From positions 1 to 7,122 of the forward strand of contig CAZZBK010000211.1 of assembly GCA_964652155.1 (NCBI GenBank): DNA of 7,122 nt. Reading direction: 5' to 3'. This document shows, piece after piece, positions 1-6,083 of this stretch (positions are counted from its first letter, which is position 1; each line of letters opens with the position of its first letter). A program made the position numbers and the translations under genes. The stretch is from CAZZBK01 sp964652155 (lineage in GTDB: Bacteria > Planctomycetota > Planctomycetia > Pirellulales > PNKZ01). Under the pieces are notes generated by a model that was not told the origin of the DNA, ran no database searches, and worked only from the letters and a program-made list of their open reading frames with translations.

Positions 1-2462
1 TCGCCCGGGCGGACGAAGGTGCCGATCCGCACGATGCCGCTTTCGTCGAGATTGCGGAGCGCCTTCTCGCTGACGTTGGGGATGTCGCGCGTGAATTCCT
101 CGCGACCCAGCTTGGTCTCGCGAATCTCGATGTCGAACTCTTCGATGTGGATCGACGTGTACACGTCTTGCTTCACCAACTCTTCGCTGATGATGATCGC
201 GTCTTCGAAGTTGAAGCCGTCCCAGGACATGAACCCGACGAGCACGTTGCGTCCGAGCGCCAACTCGCCGAGATGCGTGGCGGCACCGTCGGCAAGGACC
301 TGGCCGCGTTCGACCTTTTGACCCAATTCAACAATTGGGCGATGATTTTGGCAGGTGCGTTCGTTCAGGCCGACGTACTTGCGCAGATGATAAACGTCGT
401 CGCCGACCTCGATCCGCGAGGCGTCGACATAGTTCACCTTGCCCGCGCGGCGGGCCTTGACGATCATGCCCGAGTTGCGCGCCACGTCGCGTTCCATGCC
501 GGTGCCGACAATCGCCGGCTCGGCGATGAGCAACGGCACGGCTTGGCGTTGCATGTTCGAACCCATCAGCGCGCGGTTGGCGTCGTCGTGTTCGAGGAAC
601 GGGATCAAACCGGCCGAGACGCCCACCATTTGACAGGGCGCGACGTCCATGTATTCGATCTTGTCGAACGGCACCAACTCGAAGTCGGCGCGGTACCGCG
701 CCAAAATGAGTTCCGGTTGCGATTCGCTGCCGGTCAGCTTGCCGCCGACGATGCGCGTATCGGCCGGGGCCAAATAGGCTTCGCTCTCTTGATCGGCGCG
801 CAGCCAGACCACGTCTTCCGACAGCTTGCCTTTGCTGACCTTGCGATAGGGCGTCACCAGGAAGCCGTATTCGTCCACCTCGGCATAAATCGCGAGGCTG
901 GAAATTAGACCGATGTTCGTGCCTTCGGGCGTTTCGATCGGGCAGATACGGCCGTAGTGCGAGATATGCACGTCGCGGACTTCAAAGCCGGCGCGCTTAC
1001 GGTTCAAACCGCCAGGGCCCAAGGCCGACAGGCGACGCTCGTGCGTGAGCATCGAGAGCGGATTCGTCTGGTCGACGACCTGCGACAACTCACCGCGTCC
1101 GAAGAAATACTCGATCGCGGCCGACACGCTCTTGGGGTTAATCAAGCTGCGCGGGGTCATGTCCTCGAGGTCCTTGAGGCTCATCCGCTCCTGGACGGTG
1201 CGCCGGAGCTTCAAAAAGCCCTTGCGCAATTCATCGGCGGCCAACTCATCGATCGTCCGCAGGCGACGATTGCCCAAGTGATCGATGTCGTCGACCTCGA
1301 CCTTCGGATCTCCCGCGCGGAGCGCGAGCAGGTAGTTGATCGCGGCGATCAAATCGTCGGGCCGCAGGGTTTGCTCGTTCTCGGAAATTTCCAAGCCGAG
1401 CTTGCGATTGATGCGGAAGCGACCGACCCGGCCAAGCCGATAGCGGTTGGTGTCGAAGAATTTTTCGTGGAACAGCGCCTTGGCCTTCTCGAGCTGGGGC
1501 GGATTGCCGGGACGGAGCCGCTGATAGATCTTGAGCAGCGCTTCTTCGTGGCTGGCCGTGTTGTCTTCTTGCAGGGTGTTGAAGATCAACGGGTCCTTGG
1601 CGTCGGCCATGACCTCGACGCTCTTGAGCCCCGAGGTGCAGATCAACTCGGCGGCGTTCTTGGTGATCTTGTGACCACTCTCGACAATCACCTCGCCGCG
1701 GCGTTCACTGCTGCCAGGGTAGACGATGTCGTCGACGGCAATTTTGCCTTCGATCTTGGCGACGCTGCGGCCGTCGACCACTTTCTCGTCGGATGTGTCG
1801 TAGAAGGCTCGCAGCAGTTCCGCGTTGCTGCTGTATTTGCGATCCATGGCGCGCAGCAGGGTGAGCGCCGGGAACTTGCCGCTCTGGTCGATGCGGACGC
1901 TGAGCATTTCCTTCTTGGTGACGTTCAGTTCGACCCAACTGCCGCGTTCGGGAATGATGCGGCAGTTGTGCAGACGTTGCTCGGTGCCTTCCTCTTCGGT
2001 GACGAAATCGATGCCCGGGCTGCGGTGCAACTGGCTCACCACGACGCGCTCGGCACCGTTGATGATGAACTCGCCGCCGCCGAGCATGATCGGAATGTCG
2101 CCGAGGTAGACTTCTTCTTCGACCGGCTGCTCTTTGGTCAGCCGCAGCCAGACCTTGAACGGACGACCATAGGTGAGCCGCAACTGTCGGCACTCGTCCG
2201 GTTCGTAGCGCGGCTTGCCCAACTCGTAGCGGATGTATTCGAGCTTGAGCGTCTTGTCATAGCTCTCGATCGGGAAAATCTCCCGCAACACCGACTCGAT
2301 GCCTTGGTCTTTACGCTTTTCCTGCGGCACTTCGTACTGCAAGAAGACGTCGTAGCTGCGAGTTTGGATGTCCGTCAGGCTGGGAATCGGGTAGTGCTCA
2401 CGCTGGCTACCGAAGTAACGGACTTCTTTGGGTTGGAGACGTCGTTGAGCCGAAGTGGCCAT
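1..2462 (-). CDS. rpoB: DNA-directed RNA polymerase subunit beta (3' end cut by window edge)
   Basis: This is the RNA polymerase beta subunit, which forms one jaw of the catalytic cleft and the rifampicin pocket. The reading frame is open from ATG at 2462-2460 to the window edge, giving 820 codons without a stop; the family is usually about 1150-1400 residues, so the C-terminal third is missing. Visible landmarks are an N-terminal protrusion and lobe region (start MATSAQRRLQPKEVRYFG; GGGEFIINGAERVVVSQLHR near residues 125-145), then the fork/rifampicin region with LSQVVDQTNPLSMLTH from residue 459. This is followed by RRLSALGPGGL, HYGRICPIETPEGTNIGLI, and finally LDESGIVRIGTFVRPG at the cut end. 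Residue 459 aligns with E. coli Leu511. The start is supported by an AGGAG sequence upstream and by the usual length of the N-terminus. The gene follows rplL after a long spacer. Identity is certain; the planctomycete-like wording is my recollection. Confidence 0.98.
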   Translation of the reverse strand, partial: MATSAQRRLQPKEVRYFGSQREHYPIPSLTDIQTRSYDVFLQYEVPQEKRKDQGIESVLREIFPIESYDKTLKLEYIRYELGKPRYEPDECRQLRLTYGRPFKVWLRLTKEQPVEEEVYLGDIPIMLGGGEFIINGAERVVVSQLHRSPGIDFVTEEEGTEQRLHNCRIIPERGSWVELNVTKKEMLSVRIDQSGKFPALTLLRAMDRKYSSNAELLRAFYDTSDEKVVDGRSVAKIEGKIAVDDIVYPGSSERRGEVIVESGHKITKNAAELICTSGLKSVEVMADAKDPLIFNTLQEDNTASHEEALLKIYQRLRPGNPPQLEKAKALFHEKFFDTNRYRLGRVGRFRINRKLGLEISENEQTLRPDDLIAAINYLLALRAGDPKVEVDDIDHLGNRRLRTIDELAADELRKGFLKLRRTVQERMSLKDLEDMTPRSLINPKSVSAAIEYFFGRGELSQVVDQTNPLSMLTHERRLSALGPGGLNRKRAGFEVRDVHISHYGRICPIETPEGTNIGLISSLAIYAEVDEYGFLVTPYRKVSKGKLSEDVVWLRADQESEAYLAPADTRIVGGKLTGSESQPELILARYRADFELVPFDKIEYMDVAPCQMVGVSAGLIPFLEHDDANRALMGSNMQRQAVPLLIAEPAIVGTGMERDVARNSGMIVKARRAGKVNYVDASRIEVGDDVYHLRKYVGLNERTCQNHRPIVELGQKVERGQVLADGAATHLGELALGRNVLVGFMSWDGFNFEDAIIISEELVKQDVYTSIHIEEFDIEIRETKLGREEFTRDIPNVSEKALRNLDESGIVRIGTFVRPG

Positions 2463-2472
2463 AGCGGGGTCG

Positions 2473-2479
2473 ATCTCCT
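2473..2479 (-). promoter_or_regulatory. ribosome binding site of rpoB
   Basis: The minus strand reads AGGAGAT here, ending 10 bases before the rpoB ATG (12 bases from AGGAG). It is one of the better Shine-Dalgarno sequences in the cluster and fixes the rpoB start. Confidence 0.7.
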
Positions 2480-2609
2480 GCGTACCTAGCGGGGACGAAA
2501 CGAAACGCGGGCACAAGGGTCACCGCCGTTGAGCGCGAGCAGGGCTCTCTACGAGCCGATTTCCGCACTCCACCGACAGGCACCCATGAACGATGAACCG
2601 AAGGCGGCG

Positions 2610-2674
2610 CAAACTCTCCGTTGGCGACCGCACGTACTCAACCGATTGACAACCATTGGAAGAGAGTTTGTCAA
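2610..2674 (-). repeat. two overlapping inverted repeats in the rpoB leader
   Basis: The first dyad is TTGACAA (2646-2652) with its complement TTGTCAA (2668-2674). It places a perfect TTGACA hexamer on each strand, facing each other across exactly 17 bases. The second is CAAACTCTC (2610-2618) with GAGAGTTTG (2662-2670), a 9-bp stem. The arms share bases 2668-2670, so in RNA the full pairings cannot coexist. The minus-strand TTGACA could be a -35 box, but the hexamer 17 bases downstream is TGTCAA, a poor -10, so I do not call a promoter. Confidence 0.45.
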
Positions 2675-2755
2675 AGTAACCTAACGACCCGACTCGTGCG
2701 TGCGATCCAACGCGTGAATCGCGAACAGGACAACTATCCGTGGCAGAAGCGGAGG

Positions 2756-2782
2756 GCACGGCGCGGTCAACCCGCGCCGTGC
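2756..2782 (-). promoter_or_regulatory. strong hairpin in the rplL-rpoB spacer (possible attenuator or processing site)
   Basis: On the minus strand GCACGGCGCGG pairs perfectly with CCGCGCCGTGC around the 5-base loop GTTGA, an 11-bp stem of which 10 pairs are G-C. Flanking GGA and TCC could extend it past a 2-base bulge. No U-tract follows, so it is not a classical intrinsic terminator. It begins about 75 bases after the rplL stop and ends about 290 bases before rpoB. Attenuation, RNase III cleavage or protection of the upstream message are all possible. Confidence 0.6.
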
Positions 2783-2856
2783 TCCAACCATGTTCCACCG
2801 TGTCTCGTTGCAACGAACGCCGTCGCGCGCGGAAGGCGAGCTTCCAGGCGTCTCGA

Positions 2857-3261
2857 CTACTTGATCGAAACCTTGGCGCCCGACTCTTCCAGTTCCTTCT
2901 TGAGCTTCTCGCAGTCGGCCTTGCTGAGTCCTTCCTTGATCTTGCTCGGCGCGCTTTCGACGAGGTCCTTGGCTTCCTTCAAGCCCAGGCCGGTCGCGGC
3001 GCGAACCACCTTGATGACGCCAATCTTGTTGTCGCCAAAGGCGTCGAGCATGACGTCAAATTCGGTCTTCTCTTCGACCGGAGCCGCGGCAGCGGCAGCC
3101 GGACCGGCCATCATCACCGCGCCACCGGCGGCGGCCTTGATGCCGTGAACGTTTTCCAGGTAATCGCTCAACTCTTTGGCTTGCTTGAGCGTCAGGGTGA
3201 CAATCTGGTCGCCGAGCGTCTTGGTGTCGGCGGAGTATTCCATCGTAGCTGCATCGGACAT
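2857..3261 (-). CDS. rplL: 50S ribosomal protein L7/L12
   Basis: This is the flexible stalk protein that recruits and stimulates EF-Tu, EF-G and other GTPase factors; several dimers bind the C-terminal helix of L10. The product is 134 residues, slightly above the usual 120-130. Residues about 15-41 form the N-terminal dimerisation region, 42-62 an Ala/Gly/Pro hinge, and 65-134 the compact factor-binding domain, with the hallmark ATGLGLKEAKDLVESAPSKI at 89-108 and a terminal KVSIK. The start at 3261 is chosen because AAAGGAAA lies upstream at 3271-3278. An open frame extends 14 codons further upstream but lacks family resemblance. An internal ATG at 3243 has no ribosome binding site. The gene follows rplJ after 121 bases, a spacer containing a hairpin. 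Confidence 0.97.
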   Translation of the reverse strand: MSDAATMEYSADTKTLGDQIVTLTLKQAKELSDYLENVHGIKAAAGGAVMMAGPAAAAAAPVEEKTEFDVMLDAFGDNKIGVIKVVRAATGLGLKEAKDLVESAPSKIKEGLSKADCEKLKKELEESGAKVSIK

Positions 3262-3270
3262 GGCGAATCG

Positions 3271-3278
3271 TTTCCTTT
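3271..3278 (-). promoter_or_regulatory. ribosome binding site of rplL
   Basis: The minus strand reads AAAGGAAA, with its AAGGA core 11 bases from the ATG at 3261. It decides the start against the longer open frame from 3303 and the internal ATG at 3243. A clear site fits the need to make several L12 copies per L10. Confidence 0.65.
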
Positions 3279-3327
3279 CTCGGACAACTGGGGGAAGAAT
3301 CAATGTATCGCGTCAACAGCCGGTTGT

Positions 3328-3356
3328 CGCTCGCGGAACTGTCTGATTCCGCAGCG
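3328..3356 (-). promoter_or_regulatory. bulged hairpin in the rplJ-rplL spacer
   Basis: On the minus strand CGCT-GCGGAA pairs with TTCCGC-G-AGCG, giving ten base pairs with one bulged G and an 8-base loop. It lies about 65 bases before the rplL start, so it could influence rplL translation independently of rplJ or mark a processing site. The pairing is seen directly; the function is inference. Confidence 0.5.
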
Positions 3357-3382
3357 CGAAGGCCGGCCAACCTTGTATTTGC

Positions 3383-3922
3383 TTAAGCGGCCGGGGCCTC
3401 GCCCTCGGGTTCTTTGGCTTTTTCTTTGAGCTGGCTCACCAACGCGCCGCCAGGACCGTTGAGCTGCGCAGCCAACTTCGCTCCTGGGCTCAATATCTGG
3501 CCAGCCAGGATGCTGAGCACTTCCGTTCGGCTGGGCCAAGTGCTGACCGCCTTGACCTGCTCGGCCGAGAGCCGAGCGCCGTCCATGACGCCACCCTTGG
3601 CGGCAAACGGCGCCATGGTTTTATCTTCGGTGATCTTGGTGATGATTTTGGCGAGCGAGACGATGTCTTCGCCCCCCCAAACCAAGGCTTGCGCCCCTTC
3701 CATCACATCGAAGGCAGAGGCCAGTGGCGTGCCGGAGGCGGCACGCCGGGCCAGGCTGTTCTTGACGACCAGCAGGCTGATGTTCTTGCTACGCAGTTCG
3801 CGGCGAAGCTTGAAGTTCTGCGCCGCGTTGAGGCCGGCGACCGACACCAACAGCGCTTCGTTCACGCCCTTGATTCGACTCGACAGGTCGTCGGTGATCA
3901 GTTGTTTAACCAGTTTGCTCAT
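3383..3922 (-). CDS. rplJ: 50S ribosomal protein L10
   Basis: L10 anchors the L12 dimers to the 23S rRNA at the base of the stalk. The 179-residue length is usual for the family. Residues 1-125 form the globular rRNA-binding domain, with the family signature around LVVKNSLARRA (51-61) and the pattern NFKLRRELRS (36-45). Residues about 131-170 make the long helix that binds L12 (EVLSILAGQILSPGAKLAAQ at 134-153). The tail is acidic and Ala-rich. The start MSKLVKQLITDDL at 3922 is the only reasonable one, although only a weak AAGTGA precedes it. In many bacteria the L10-L12 complex represses its own message by binding the rplJ leader. The spacer before this gene is only 70 bases, so such a site would be compact or reach into rplA, and I cannot identify it by eye. 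Confidence 0.97.
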   Translation of the reverse strand: MSKLVKQLITDDLSSRIKGVNEALLVSVAGLNAAQNFKLRRELRSKNISLLVVKNSLARRAASGTPLASAFDVMEGAQALVWGGEDIVSLAKIITKITEDKTMAPFAAKGGVMDGARLSAEQVKAVSTWPSRTEVLSILAGQILSPGAKLAAQLNGPGGALVSQLKEKAKEPEGEAPAA

Positions 3923-3947
3923 GACAGTTCACTTAAATAAATGATGC

Positions 3948-3960
3948 TCGACATCGTCGA
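3948..3960 (-). promoter_or_regulatory. small hairpin in the rplA-rplJ spacer
   Basis: On the minus strand TCGAC pairs with GTCGA around a 3-base loop, 25 bases upstream of the rplJ start. An A/T-rich stretch (CATTTATTTAAGTG) follows and leads into the start codon, which may make up for the poor Shine-Dalgarno sequence. This is the position where an L10-L12 autoregulatory site would be expected, but the match to a known L10 leader is not established. Confidence 0.3.
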
Positions 3961-3992
3961 CCCAGAGGTCCACGACACCAAAATGACTTGAA

Positions 3993-4676
3993 CTAGGCGG
4001 CCACCATAATGCCGGGGCTCATCGTCGCCGACACGTTGATCGATTTGACGTAATGCCCCTTCACCGCCGAGGGCTTAATATGCTGAATGTGGCTGATAAA
4101 GGCATTGATGTTGTCGGTCAACTGCTCGGCCGTGAAACTCAACTTGCCGACGACCGCGTGGACGATGCCGCCGGCGTCGTTGCGGAACTCGACCTTACCG
4201 GCCTTATACTCTTTGACCGTTCGGGTAATTTCCGGGGTCACCGTGCCGGCACGGGGCGAGGGCATCAGGCCGCGCGGGCCGAGCACGCGACCGAGCGGAC
4301 CCACCAGCCCCATCATGTCCGGGGCGGCAATGCAGACGTCGAAGTCGGTCCAGCCGTCCTTGATCTTCTTGGCCAAGTCATCGGAGCCGACCTCGTCGGC
4401 ACCCGCGGCCTTGGCTTGCTCGGCCAAGTCACCCTTGGCGAACACCACGACCCGCAAGCTCTTGCCGATGCCGTGGGGCAATACGACCGAGCCACGGACG
4501 ATCTGGTCGGCCTGCTTGGCATCGACCCCCAATCGCATGGCCACCTCGACCGATTGATCGAACTTGGTGTTGCCAAATTGCTTGAGCAACTCGCAGGCCT
4601 TGGCCAGCGCCATGGGCTGCGGAGGATTGGGGACTTTGGCCGCCAGGGCCGTAAAACGCTTCGAGTGCTGTGCCAT
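3993..4676 (-). CDS. rplA: 50S ribosomal protein L1
   Basis: L1 forms the mobile stalk that guides deacylated tRNA out of the E site, and in well-studied bacteria it represses translation of the rplK-rplA message. The 227-residue length matches the family (E. coli 234). The two-domain signature is clear: the RNA-binding domain with FDQSVEVAMRLGVDAKQADQ and RGSVVLPHGIGK near residues 39-71, the Rossmann-like middle domain with GPLGRVLGPRGLMPSPRAGTV near 127-147, and a return to the first domain ending in SATMSPG near the C-terminus. The start at 4676 (MAQHSKRF) has only a partial GGAAG sequence at 4686-4690, which may pair with the adjacent TCC. It follows rplK after 57 bases, so the two are probably co-transcribed. 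Confidence 0.97.
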   Translation of the reverse strand: MAQHSKRFTALAAKVPNPPQPMALAKACELLKQFGNTKFDQSVEVAMRLGVDAKQADQIVRGSVVLPHGIGKSLRVVVFAKGDLAEQAKAAGADEVGSDDLAKKIKDGWTDFDVCIAAPDMMGLVGPLGRVLGPRGLMPSPRAGTVTPEITRTVKEYKAGKVEFRNDAGGIVHAVVGKLSFTAEQLTDNINAFISHIQHIKPSAVKGHYVKSINVSATMSPGIMVAA

Positions 4677-4733
4677 CGGGAGGATCTTCCGTCTATCAGG
4701 TCAATGCTGGTGTGTGTTGCGTGGGGGCGTGAC

Positions 4734-5159
4734 TTAGCCTTCAACCACAATGCCCATGCTGCGGGCGGTCCCTTCGATCATGCGAGCTGCGTGATCGGCG
4801 TCGCGGGCGTTGAGGTCGGCCAGCTTGAGCCGCACGATGTCGGCGATCTGTTGCTTGTTGACCTTGCCGACCTTCTCTTTGTTCGGCACGCCCGAGCCCT
4901 TGGCCAAGCCGGCCGCCTTCTTGAGCAGCGCGGCGGCGGGGGGGCTCTTGGTGAAGAACTCGAAACTGCGGTCGTTGTAGACCGTCACGACCACCGGGAT
5001 CGGCATGCCCATCGCCTCGCGGGTCCGCTCGTTAAATTGCGAGACGAACTGGCCCAGGTTGATACCGAACTTACCGAGCGAGGTGCCCACCGGAGGGGCT
5101 GGGGTGGCCTGTCCGGCCGGAACTTGAAACTTGGCTTGACCGACAACTTGCTTTGCCAT
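4734..5159 (-). CDS. rplK: 50S ribosomal protein L11
   Basis: L11 binds the GTPase-associated region of 23S rRNA and, with it, forms the thiostrepton pocket; it also takes part in RelA-type stringent signalling in many bacteria. At 141 residues it has the same length as E. coli L11 and aligns without gaps through the N-terminal half. The N-terminal domain carries the Pro-rich loop PAPPVGTSLGKFGINLGQF (20-38); the C-terminal RNA-binding domain ends with RMIEGTARSMGIVVEG (126-141). Position 26, usually Pro in PVGPALGQ, is Thr here. The start at 5159 matches the canonical MAK opening, but the ribosome binding site is weak (only GGA about 13 bases upstream). It follows nusG after 63 bases. Confidence 0.98.
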   Translation of the reverse strand: MAKQVVGQAKFQVPAGQATPAPPVGTSLGKFGINLGQFVSQFNERTREAMGMPIPVVVTVYNDRSFEFFTKSPPAAALLKKAAGLAKGSGVPNKEKVGKVNKQQIADIVRLKLADLNARDADHAARMIEGTARSMGIVVEG

Positions 5160-5225
5160 GATTGCTTAATCCGTGAATGACTCGCAGCGACCTACGGCTG
5201 CGCTACTTGCTAATTTGATTGCTTA
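5159..5225 (-). repeat. 10-base direct repeat bracketing the nusG-rplK spacer
   Basis: The minus strand has TAAGCAATCA at 5225-5216, where its first three bases are the nusG stop codon, and again at 5168-5159, where its last base is the A of the rplK start codon. The copies are 57 bases apart, and a hairpin lies between them. Confidence 0.6.
5183..5202 (-). promoter_or_regulatory. hairpin in the nusG-rplK spacer
   Basis: CGCAGC pairs with GCTGCG across an 8-base loop on the minus strand, 23 bases upstream of rplK. This is where an L1-binding translational operator would sit if this organism regulates rplK-rplA as E. coli does. I could not match it to the 23S L1 site by eye. Confidence 0.4.
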
Positions 5226-6026
5226 GAGCTTCTCGACTTGCCAGTATTCCAATTCGACCGGAGTCGAACGTCCGAAGATGTTGATCATCACCGTCACGCG
5301 GCCGTTGGTCTCGTCGATCGCCTCGACATGACCCTCGAAATTCGTGAACATGCCGTCGTTGATCCGCACCCGATCTTGCGGTTTGAATTCCAATTTGATC
5401 TTGGGGGACTCGTCGACCTTTTCTTCGACCTTGGTCACGATGCGGGCGACTTCGCTGGAGGGCATCGGCTGCGGCTTGCCACCGGCCCCGGTGAAGTCAC
5501 CAATACCCGGCGTCTCGCGTACCAAAAACCAGGTGTCGTCGTTGAGCTCCATGTGGACCACGAGATAGCCCGGGTAGAGCTTGACCTTGACGACCTTTTT
5601 CTTACCGTTCTTGAACTCGGTCCGCATTTCGACCGGGACGATAATGTCGCCGAAGAAACCTTGCAGGCCGGCAATGTTAATCTTGCGTTGCAGCGCGTCC
5701 TTGATCGAGTCTTCGCGATTGCTGGCCACCTTGAGGATGTACCACTTGCGATCGCCGGTTGGCTGAGCGCTTGTTTCGTCCGACTCGAGCATGCCGCTGT
5801 AGCTGCCGTCATCGACCGATTCCTCCTCGGCGGGCTCGTCAGCGACGTCGTCGATCGGCTCGCTCTCGGGAGCGGAAACGGCTCCCTCTGCGTAGCGGTC
5901 GGCCGCCGATTCGGAGGAACTCTCCGACGAGCCCTGAGACGCGACATCATGGGGCGCGACGGAATCGTGCGCCAGGCCCGAGTCGTCGGGCTTGGGTTCA
6001 CTCGAATTGTCGTGCGCTTCATCCAT
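5223..6026 (-). CDS. nusG: transcription termination/antitermination protein NusG with acidic N-terminal extension
   Basis: NusG binds RNA polymerase through its NGN domain and connects it, through the KOW domain, to Rho or to ribosomal protein S10. The product is 267 residues, against about 180 for E. coli. Residues 1-90 are a low-complexity extension with 26 Asp/Glu and only two basic residues. The NGN domain runs about 92-200 (GDRKWYILKVASNRE, then VKLYPGYLVVHM and FLVRETPGIGDFTG), and the KOW domain about 214-267 (RVRINDGMFTNFEGHVEAID, then INIFGRSTPVELEYWQVEKL). ATG at 6026 is preceded in frame by GTG at 6029; both are served by GGAG at 6038-6041, so 6029 is an acceptable alternative. 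Met79 has no ribosome binding site, which supports the long form. Acidic NusG extensions also occur in actinobacteria. secE lies just upstream. Confidence 0.96.
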   Translation of the reverse strand: MDEAHDNSSEPKPDDSGLAHDSVAPHDVASQGSSESSSESAADRYAEGAVSAPESEPIDDVADEPAEEESVDDGSYSGMLESDETSAQPTGDRKWYILKVASNREDSIKDALQRKINIAGLQGFFGDIIVPVEMRTEFKNGKKKVVKVKLYPGYLVVHMELNDDTWFLVRETPGIGDFTGAGGKPQPMPSSEVARIVTKVEEKVDESPKIKLEFKPQDRVRINDGMFTNFEGHVEAIDETNGRVTVMINIFGRSTPVELEYWQVEKL

Positions 6027-6083
6027 CACAATGCCATCTCCGGCTTACATCAACCGAACCATTCCAACATCCCACCGCGACGC

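Larger units (their letters stand above)
2463..2856 (-). other. 394-base gene-free spacer between rplL and rpoB
   Basis: I see no credible gene here: the open frames on either strand have no family resemblance and no convincing ribosome binding site. The stretch does hold structure. In transcription order there is a small stem just after the rplL stop (GGAAG/CTTCC, 2831-2845), a 12-base palindrome TCGTTGCAACGA (2805-2816), a perfect 11-bp hairpin (2756-2782), two overlapping inverted repeats (2610-2674), and the rpoB ribosome binding site. In E. coli the same spacer carries an attenuator and an RNase III site that separate polymerase from ribosomal protein expression. A similar role here is inference from position and structure. 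Confidence 0.6.

Noticed and set aside
147..908. Plus-strand open frame of 253 codons opposite rpoB
   Set aside because: Same antisense shadow effect; no ribosome binding site or recognisable domain, and the opposite strand is fully explained by rpoB.
957..2489. Plus-strand open frame of 510 codons opposite rpoB
   Set aside because: It is an antisense shadow of the GC-rich rpoB codons. Its Asp/Leu/Val/Ala-heavy translation matches no family, while the minus strand encodes textbook RpoB.
2756..2782. Intrinsic terminator after rplL
   Set aside because: The stem is strong, but no run of T follows on either strand, so the classical terminator call is not supported.
2520..2813. Minus-strand open frame of 97 codons in the rplL-rpoB spacer
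   Set aside because: No family resemblance or convincing ribosome binding site, and it runs through the hairpin and inverted repeats. It is better explained as non-coding leader sequence.
3262..3303. Longer N-terminus for rplL beginning at 3303
   Set aside because: The 14 extra residues do not resemble L7/L12, and the clear AAAGGAAA site lies inside that extension, pointing to ATG 3261.
4053..5180. Plus-strand open frame of 375 codons across rplA and rplK
   Set aside because: It runs antisense through two certain ribosomal protein genes and their spacer, with composition expected of a shadow frame.
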